From Ilumatobacter sp. (GTDB lineage Bacteria > Actinomycetota > Acidimicrobiia > Acidimicrobiales > Ilumatobacteraceae): a stretch of 37,180 bases of DNA. How positions within the stretch are numbered: position 1 is the stretch's first letter; the number at the start of each line of letters is the position of its first letter. Shown here piece after piece: positions 33,292-37,180 of the stretch. Made by a program: the position numbers and the translations under genes. The stretch covers positions 1 to 37,180 of the forward strand of contig REDU01000051.1 of assembly GCA_007693335.1 (NCBI GenBank). Direction: 5' to 3'. The notes beneath the pieces are model-generated. The model searched no databases. It was not told the DNA's origin and saw nothing but the letters and a program-made list of their open reading frames with translations.

Positions 33292-33326
33292 TGACGGTCG
33301 CGTGACCGAGCTGACGATCGCATGAC
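33292..33326. promoter_or_regulatory. Two direct repeats, 20 bp apart, upstream of the heliorhodopsin operon
   Basis: TGACGGTCGCGTGAC (33292-33306) and TGACGATCGCATGAC (33312-33326) match at 13 of 15 positions with start-to-start spacing of 20 bp, about two helical turns. They lie in the gap between the divergent GGDEF and basic-protein/heliorhodopsin genes. A pair of operator sites bound on one face of the helix is plausible. The regulator is unknown. Confidence 0.45.
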
Positions 33327-33419
33327 ACGCGGCGGAGGTGCAGCGAAGACGTTCCAGACCACATCCAGAAGATGGGGTCGTGGTGCGCGAGTGCTCGATC
33401 TTCTGTCAGGCTGCTCCCC

Positions 33420-33914
33420 ATGAACCCCACCGAACTCTCACTCTTCAGCGACAAGGAACAGACCCTGCTGGTGGCCACCGAGCCGAAGCGTCTGAAGGAG
33501 ATGTCCGAGGACGAGCTCGACGAGCTGCTCACCCTCGTGCGACGGGCCCGCACCAAGTACACCAAGCTGTACCGGCGACAGAGCTCGACCAGCGTGCAGT
33601 CGGCCGGGAAGCGGTCGGCGTCGGGTTCGTCGAACCAGCGCACCCTGCGCAAGGCAGAGATCTTCGAGGACGCACTCGCGCGCGTCTCGCGTGCCCTCAG
33701 CGCTGCGGCACGGGCCCAGCGCGACGCGTTGAAGGCAGAGCGGATCGCGATGGCTCGCGGTGAGAGCGGCGCGCCGTCACGCACGGGGAGCCGGCCCGCC
33801 AGCACGTCGGGATCGGCGCAGACGGACAAACGCGGCGGGCACGTGACGAAACGTCGGGCAGCGTCCACCACTGCCAAGGGTGCCCGCAACCAGGCCCGAC
33901 GAGACTCGCGATGA
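33420..33914 (+). CDS. Conserved-looking basic protein co-transcribed with heliorhodopsin
   Basis: The 164-residue protein starts with an acidic/helical part (SLFSDKEQTLLVATEPKRLK, then MSEDELDELLTLVRRARTKY), has a second helix (about 75-112), and ends in a 50-residue Lys/Arg/Ser/Ala tail resembling nucleic-acid-binding tails. I recall similar uncharacterised actinobacterial proteins with the TEPKRL and VRRARTKYTKLYRRQ segments but no assigned function. Its stop overlaps the heliorhodopsin ATG (ATGA), so translation is coupled. CAGGCT seven bases before the ATG is a weak form of the leaderless -10. It has no membrane segment or signal peptide. Confidence 0.8.
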   Translation: MNPTELSLFSDKEQTLLVATEPKRLKEMSEDELDELLTLVRRARTKYTKLYRRQSSTSVQSAGKRSASGSSNQRTLRKAEIFEDALARVSRALSAAARAQRDALKAERIAMARGESGAPSRTGSRPASTSGSAQTDKRGGHVTKRRAASTTAKGARNQARRDSR

Positions 33915-34687
33915 ACGGCACCACGACCATCGCGACCGGCGTCACCGACGAGCGGCTCGCGAACCTCCGGATCTGGAACCTCGGCCTCACCGTGTTGCAC
34001 GCGGCGCAGGCGGTGCTGATCCTGGTGCTCGCGAGCGACTTCGCGATCACCATCACCACCACGTACCCGGAGGGGCCTCCAGGCACCCGGCTGCCCGAGC
34101 CGAGCGGGTTGGTCGACGTCCGCATCGGCGCCGCCATCGCCGTGTTCCTGGCCCTCGCGGCGCTCGACCACCTCGTGACGGGAACGATCGGACGCGGCAC
34201 CTACGAGCGCGATCTCCGGCGCGGCATCAACCGCTTCCGGTGGGTCGAGTACTCGTTCAGCGCCACGATCATGGTGCTCCTGATCGCGTCGTACAGCGGC
34301 ATCACCGACATCACCGCCGTGATCGCGGTGGCTGGCGCCAACGTCGCGATGATCCTGTTCGGCTGGCTGCAGGAGCGCATGAACCCGCCCGGCCGCACGT
34401 CCACCACGATGATGCCGTTCTGGTTCGGCACACTCGTGGGCCTCGCTCCGTGGGTGGCCATCGCCGTGAACGTGATCGGCGCCGATGAGGTCCCCGGTTT
34501 CGTCTACGGGATCTTCTTCGCCCAGCTCGTGTTCTTCTTCAGCTTCGGACTCAACCAGTGGCTGCAGTACCGCGGTGTCGGGAAGTGGACCGACTACGCG
34601 TTCGGCGAGAAGGCGTACCTCGTGCTCAGCCTCGGGGCGAAGTCGGTACTGGCCTGGCAGATCTACGGCGGTTCACTGGGCACCTGA
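33911..34687 (+). CDS. Heliorhodopsin
   Basis: The 258-residue seven-helix protein matches heliorhodopsins, which bind retinal and sit inverted in the membrane with the N-terminus inside. The Schiff-base lysine is Lys244 in LSLGAKSVLAWQI. The counterion Glu113 lies in RWVEYSFSATIMVL, and His30 and His87 match the two His residues of the characterised 48C12 protein. A hydrophilic loop (50-66) joins helices A and B. The lack of a DTD/DTE-type pump motif fits a sensor or regulator. The 1-codon-scale overlap with the basic protein suggests shared function. No retinal-synthesis gene is in the window. Confidence 0.93.
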   Translation: MNGTTTIATGVTDERLANLRIWNLGLTVLHAAQAVLILVLASDFAITITTTYPEGPPGTRLPEPSGLVDVRIGAAIAVFLALAALDHLVTGTIGRGTYERDLRRGINRFRWVEYSFSATIMVLLIASYSGITDITAVIAVAGANVAMILFGWLQERMNPPGRTSTTMMPFWFGTLVGLAPWVAIAVNVIGADEVPGFVYGIFFAQLVFFFSFGLNQWLQYRGVGKWTDYAFGEKAYLVLSLGAKSVLAWQIYGGSLGT

Positions 34688-34703
34688 CGACTCGCCACAT
34701 GAA

Positions 34704-34709
34704 TAGGGT
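34704..34709 (+). promoter_or_regulatory. -10 element TAGGGT of the phosphoesterase gene
   Basis: TAGGGT ends six bases before the GTG at 34716, suggesting a leaderless message separate from the heliorhodopsin operon 28 bp upstream. Confidence 0.4.
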
Positions 34710-34715
34710 GGCCCG

Positions 34716-35432
34716 GTGCGGTACCTGATCGCCTCCGATCTCCACTACGAACTCCCCCAACTGGATTGGATCGCCTCACAGGCCGGGGAGTTCGACGCGG
34801 TCGTGCTGGCCGGCGACCACCTCGACGTGGTGGGCCGGGCCGAGATCAACGCGCAGATCTCGCTGATGCTCGCCTATCTCGACCGACTCGCCGAGCACAC
34901 GACCGTGATCGCCATCTCGGGGAACCACGATCTCGACCGCCGCCGTCCCGACGGGGAGAAGACGGCCGGCTGGCTGGCCGAGACCGCGGCGCGGGTGGTG
35001 ACCGACGGTTCAACCGTCGAACTGGGCGACGACGTGATCTCGTCGTGCGCCTGGTGGGAGGGACCCGAGACCCGACGTCTGGTGGAAGATCAGCTCGCCG
35101 CCGACGCCGGCCGCCCGCGGGTCGGTTCGTGGATCTGGGCGTACCACGCTCCCCCCGACGTCTCACCGACCTCGTGGTCGGGGTCGCGTCACTACGGCGA
35201 CGACGTGCTCAACGAACTGATCGAACGACATGGGCCCGACGTGGTGCTGACCGGTCACGTGCACGAAGCACCGTTCCGACCCGACGGTTCCTGGAACGAC
35301 CGGATCGGGCACACCCTCGTGCTCAACGCCGGGCGACAGGCCGGTCCGGTGCCGGCGCACCTGATCCTCGACACGGCCGCACGCGAGGCCGCATGGTGGA
35401 CGTCGTTCGACCAGGGCTCCGTGAGTTGGTGA
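34716..35432 (+). CDS. Calcineurin-like metallophosphoesterase
   Basis: The 238-residue protein has all five metallophosphoesterase motifs: Asp8-Leu-His10 (SDLH), Gly33-Asp34 (AGDHLD), Asn70-His71-Asp72 (GNHD), His144 (AYHAPP) and His181-Val-His183 (GHVHEAPF). It should bind two metal ions and cleave a phosphoester. The small alpha/beta form without extra domains resembles general bacterial phosphodiesterases, so the substrate (nucleotide, cyclic nucleotide or other) is open. It follows heliorhodopsin by 28 bp on the same strand. Confidence 0.9.
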   Translation: MRYLIASDLHYELPQLDWIASQAGEFDAVVLAGDHLDVVGRAEINAQISLMLAYLDRLAEHTTVIAISGNHDLDRRRPDGEKTAGWLAETAARVVTDGSTVELGDDVISSCAWWEGPETRRLVEDQLAADAGRPRVGSWIWAYHAPPDVSPTSWSGSRHYGDDVLNELIERHGPDVVLTGHVHEAPFRPDGSWNDRIGHTLVLNAGRQAGPVPAHLILDTAAREAAWWTSFDQGSVSW

Positions 35433-35457
35433 GCCCCGACGCTGGGCGTGCTCCCGC

Positions 35458-35949
35458 TCAGTACGGAGCGTCGGGTTCGCGATCGGATCCCACGTCGGGC
35501 GCCGCTCGGTCACTGCCGAGCAGGTCCTCGATCACCGTGGGCACGAGCCCGAGGATGTCGGTGCGATCGGCGAACTGCTCCTGGAGGTCGGCCAGGTAGG
35601 TGGAGATCTGCAGCAGACGCTGCGCGAGCACCGTCGCGACATAGCGCGAGAATCCGGGGTACCGCTCGAAGAACGCCTCGGCGTCGTCGATGCGGCGGAC
35701 CGTGGTGTCGCCCGAGGCGAGCACGTCCGCGCTGGCGGGGGCCTGGAGCAGCAGACCCATCTCGCCCACCACGGAGCCCGGCTCGGAGATCAACGTGACG
35801 GGTCGCTGCCGCCGACGCACCTCGAGCGCGCCCGCCACCAGGACGTAGAGCGAATCACCACGCGCGCCCTCGGTGAGGAGGAACGTGCCGTCGGCGAACG
35901 TCACCTCCGGGTAGTCGGCTGTCAGGGCAACGATCTCAGCAGCGTCCAC
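35458..35949 (-). CDS. Cyclic-nucleotide-binding-fold (CNB) protein, phosphate-binding Arg missing
   Basis: The 163-residue protein is one CNB domain (about 15-100) and a C-terminal helix. GTFLLTEGARGDSLYVLVAG and GEMGLLLQAPASADVL align with the CRP/PKA-R pattern. Glu63 is kept, but the phosphate-cassette Arg that normally follows Pro is Ala72 (PASA for PRSA), so cAMP binding is doubtful. There is no DNA-binding domain. GTG 35949 has GAGGAG about six bases upstream. It diverges from the P450 gene and converges on the phosphoesterase. A role with the window's cyclase is only a possibility. Confidence 0.87.
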   Translation of the reverse strand: MDAAEIVALTADYPEVTFADGTFLLTEGARGDSLYVLVAGALEVRRRQRPVTLISEPGSVVGEMGLLLQAPASADVLASGDTTVRRIDDAEAFFERYPGFSRYVATVLAQRLLQISTYLADLQEQFADRTDILGLVPTVIEDLLGSDRAAPDVGSDREPDAPY

Positions 35950-35975
35950 AATGTCTCCTCGGGAAGCACCGAACC

Positions 35976-35981
35976 TACACT
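35976..35981 (+). promoter_or_regulatory. -10 element TACACT of the cytochrome P450 gene
   Basis: TACACT lies 30 bases before the P450 ATG, so this message would have a leader of about 23 bases with GAAAGG as ribosome site. It contrasts with the leaderless genes that use the same hexamer. Confidence 0.45.
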
Positions 35982-36011
35982 TGGGAGCTGTCCCCCCGAC
36001 GAAAGGCGAAC

Positions 36012-37180
36012 ATGGCTGCTCAGCGACTCACGCTCGAAGATCCCGGGTTCTGGCGGCGGCCGCTGCAGGACAGGATGGACGATTTCGCCGTGATGAGCGA
36101 TGCCGCACCGTTCACGAGGTCGTCGATCGTGAACGGTCTCACCGGTGAGCGCGAGGAGTACTACGCCGTCACCCGCTTCGCCGAGCTCACCGAGGTCAGC
36201 CGGCGGCCGCAGGACTTCTGCTCCGGCCGCGGTTCGATCTCGATCGTCGACATGCCCGCCGAGGCACAGGAATACTTCGGGTCGTTCATCGCGATGGACG
36301 ACCCACGTCACTTCCGGCAGCGGTCGATCGTGGCCCGGTCGTTCACTCCCAAGGCGCTGCAGAACGTGCTCGACTCGGTCGAGACGATCTGCACCGAGGT
36401 GATCGACGCCATGTGCGAGCAGGGCGAGGTCGATCTCGTGGAGGCCCTCTCCCAACCGTTCCCACTGCTGGTGATCTGCGACATGATGGGCATCCCGCGC
36501 AGCGAGTTCACGACGGTGCTCGACGCCACCAACGTGATCCTGGGCGCCGGCGACCCGGAGTTCCTCGGCGGCCGCGAACCCTTCCCGGCGATGCTCGAGG
36601 CGGGGATGACGCTGACGGCCATGATGGACGAGCTCGCCGCGGCTCGACGGGCGAACCCCACCGACGACCTCACGTCGGCGCTGGTGCACAACGACCTCGG
36701 CGAGGAGATGCTCGCACCCGAGGAGATCGCCCCGTTCTTCATCCTCCTCGCGGTGGCCGGCAACGACACCACCCGCACCGCCACCAGCCTGGGGATGCAC
36801 CTCCTGGCGCAGAACCCCGAGCAGCGACGCATCTGGCAGGACGACCTCGACGGCGTGACCCCGACAGCGGTCGAGGAGATCGTGCGGGCGGCATCACCGG
36901 TCACCTTCATGCGCCGCACCGCCACGAAGCCTGTCACCCTTTCCGGTCACGATTTCGACGAGGGCGACCGGATGATCCTGTTCTACGGCGCGGCGAACCG
37001 CGACCCGCGGGTGTTCGACGATCCGCACCGGTTCGACGTGCGACGCGACCCCAACCCCCACGTGGGCTTCGGTGGGCCGGGTCCGCACTTCTGCCTCGGC
37101 GCGCATCTCGCCCGGCGAGAGCTGTCGGTCGTGTTCCGTCAGCTCCTGACCCGGCTGCCCGACATCGAGGTGGTGGGCGA
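36012..37180 (+). CDS. Cytochrome P450 (3' end beyond the window)
   Basis: The first 389 codons are present and open to the window edge. The I-helix reads AGNDTTR (249-255), ExxR is Glu289-Ile-Val-Arg292, and the haem loop FGGPGPHFCLG carries Cys361. IAMDDPRHFRQRSIVARSFT near residue 93 is typical of soluble bacterial class I P450s. The pattern is closest to CYP125/CYP142/CYP124-like enzymes that hydroxylate steroid or fatty side chains, but substrate is not assignable. Only about 15-25 residues are probably missing. GAAAGG five bases before the ATG is the ribosome site. Confidence 0.92.
   Translation, partial: MAAQRLTLEDPGFWRRPLQDRMDDFAVMSDAAPFTRSSIVNGLTGEREEYYAVTRFAELTEVSRRPQDFCSGRGSISIVDMPAEAQEYFGSFIAMDDPRHFRQRSIVARSFTPKALQNVLDSVETICTEVIDAMCEQGEVDLVEALSQPFPLLVICDMMGIPRSEFTTVLDATNVILGAGDPEFLGGREPFPAMLEAGMTLTAMMDELAAARRANPTDDLTSALVHNDLGEEMLAPEEIAPFFILLAVAGNDTTRTATSLGMHLLAQNPEQRRIWQDDLDGVTPTAVEEIVRAASPVTFMRRTATKPVTLSGHDFDEGDRMILFYGAANRDPRVFDDPHRFDVRRDPNPHVGFGGPGPHFCLGAHLARRELSVVFRQLLTRLPDIEVVG

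Noticed and set aside
36012..37180. P450 as a truncated pseudogene
   Set aside because: The frame is intact through the haem-binding Cys and is cut only by the window edge.
1..37180. CRISPR arrays, insertion sequences or a prophage
   Set aside because: No spaced direct-repeat array, transposase or phage structural gene was seen. The only tandem repeats are short in-frame coding repeats.

Overview
The window is 37 kb of GC-rich, tightly packed chromosomal DNA, about two thirds G+C. Several features point to a high-GC actinobacterium, most likely of the class Acidimicrobiia (Ilumatobacter-like): a complete conservon operon of the Streptomyces cvnABCD type, a DUF222/HNH nuclease of the 13E12 type, actinobacterial type IV pilus genes, a heliorhodopsin, many GTG starts, and promoters that appear to make leaderless mRNAs. 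The taxonomic placement is inference; the gene families themselves are read from the sequence.

Layout. (1) 1-9.3 kb is a type IV pilus region. It holds a degenerate DUF429 gene, pilT, pilD and pilC, then a two-kilobase insert (DUF433/DUF5615 toxin-antitoxin pair plus DUF222-HNH gene), then pilB with an upstream coiled-coil gene. No prepilin, pilM, pilN, pilO or pilQ gene is present. (2) 9.4-13.8 kb is a conservon: a sensor kinase with nitrate-sensing-type ectodomain, a Roadblock/LC7 protein, a DUF742 protein and a small Ras-like GTPase, with overlapping or closely spaced genes. (3) 13.8-20.4 kb holds RF3, a membrane class III nucleotide cyclase, a 5'-3' exonuclease, the SRP RNA, tRNA-Ser(GGA), tadA, a second GTPase-like module (a P-loop-less pseudo-GTPase coupled to a DUF4388-like protein) and tRNA-Ser(CGA). 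(4) 20.4-30 kb holds a secreted TAP-like hydrolase, an ABC exporter, an aminotransferase/CoA-transferase pair, msrA, a three-gene ABC-2 exporter and a GNAT acetyltransferase. (5) 30-37 kb holds a glutamine-transaminase-like enzyme coupled to an omega-amidase, a GGDEF diguanylate cyclase, a basic protein coupled to heliorhodopsin, a metallophosphoesterase, a cyclic-nucleotide-binding-fold protein and a cytochrome P450 cut by the window end.

How the genes may work together. Pilus motor ATPases sit next to a kinase/Roadblock/GTPase system. In myxobacteria, a GTPase-Roadblock pair of the same broad type (MglA/MglB) controls pilus polarity, so the conservon, the intervening coiled-coil protein and the pseudo-GTPase module are candidates for a pilus-control system. 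This is inference from context. Nucleotide signalling recurs: a cyclase, a GGDEF protein with an intact inhibition site, a CNB-fold protein, and a PilB with MshEN-like N-terminal motifs. The glutamine-transaminase/omega-amidase pair fits keto-acid repair or methionine salvage.

A repeated layout stands out: a TANNNT hexamer, seven bases, then the start codon. It occurs at seven genes on both strands, with two more at six bases, and suggests leaderless transcription is the default here. There is no gene-free stretch longer than 300 bases. The longest intergenic gaps (4041-4223, 9277-9438, 33231-33419) contain candidate regulatory repeats, described individually.
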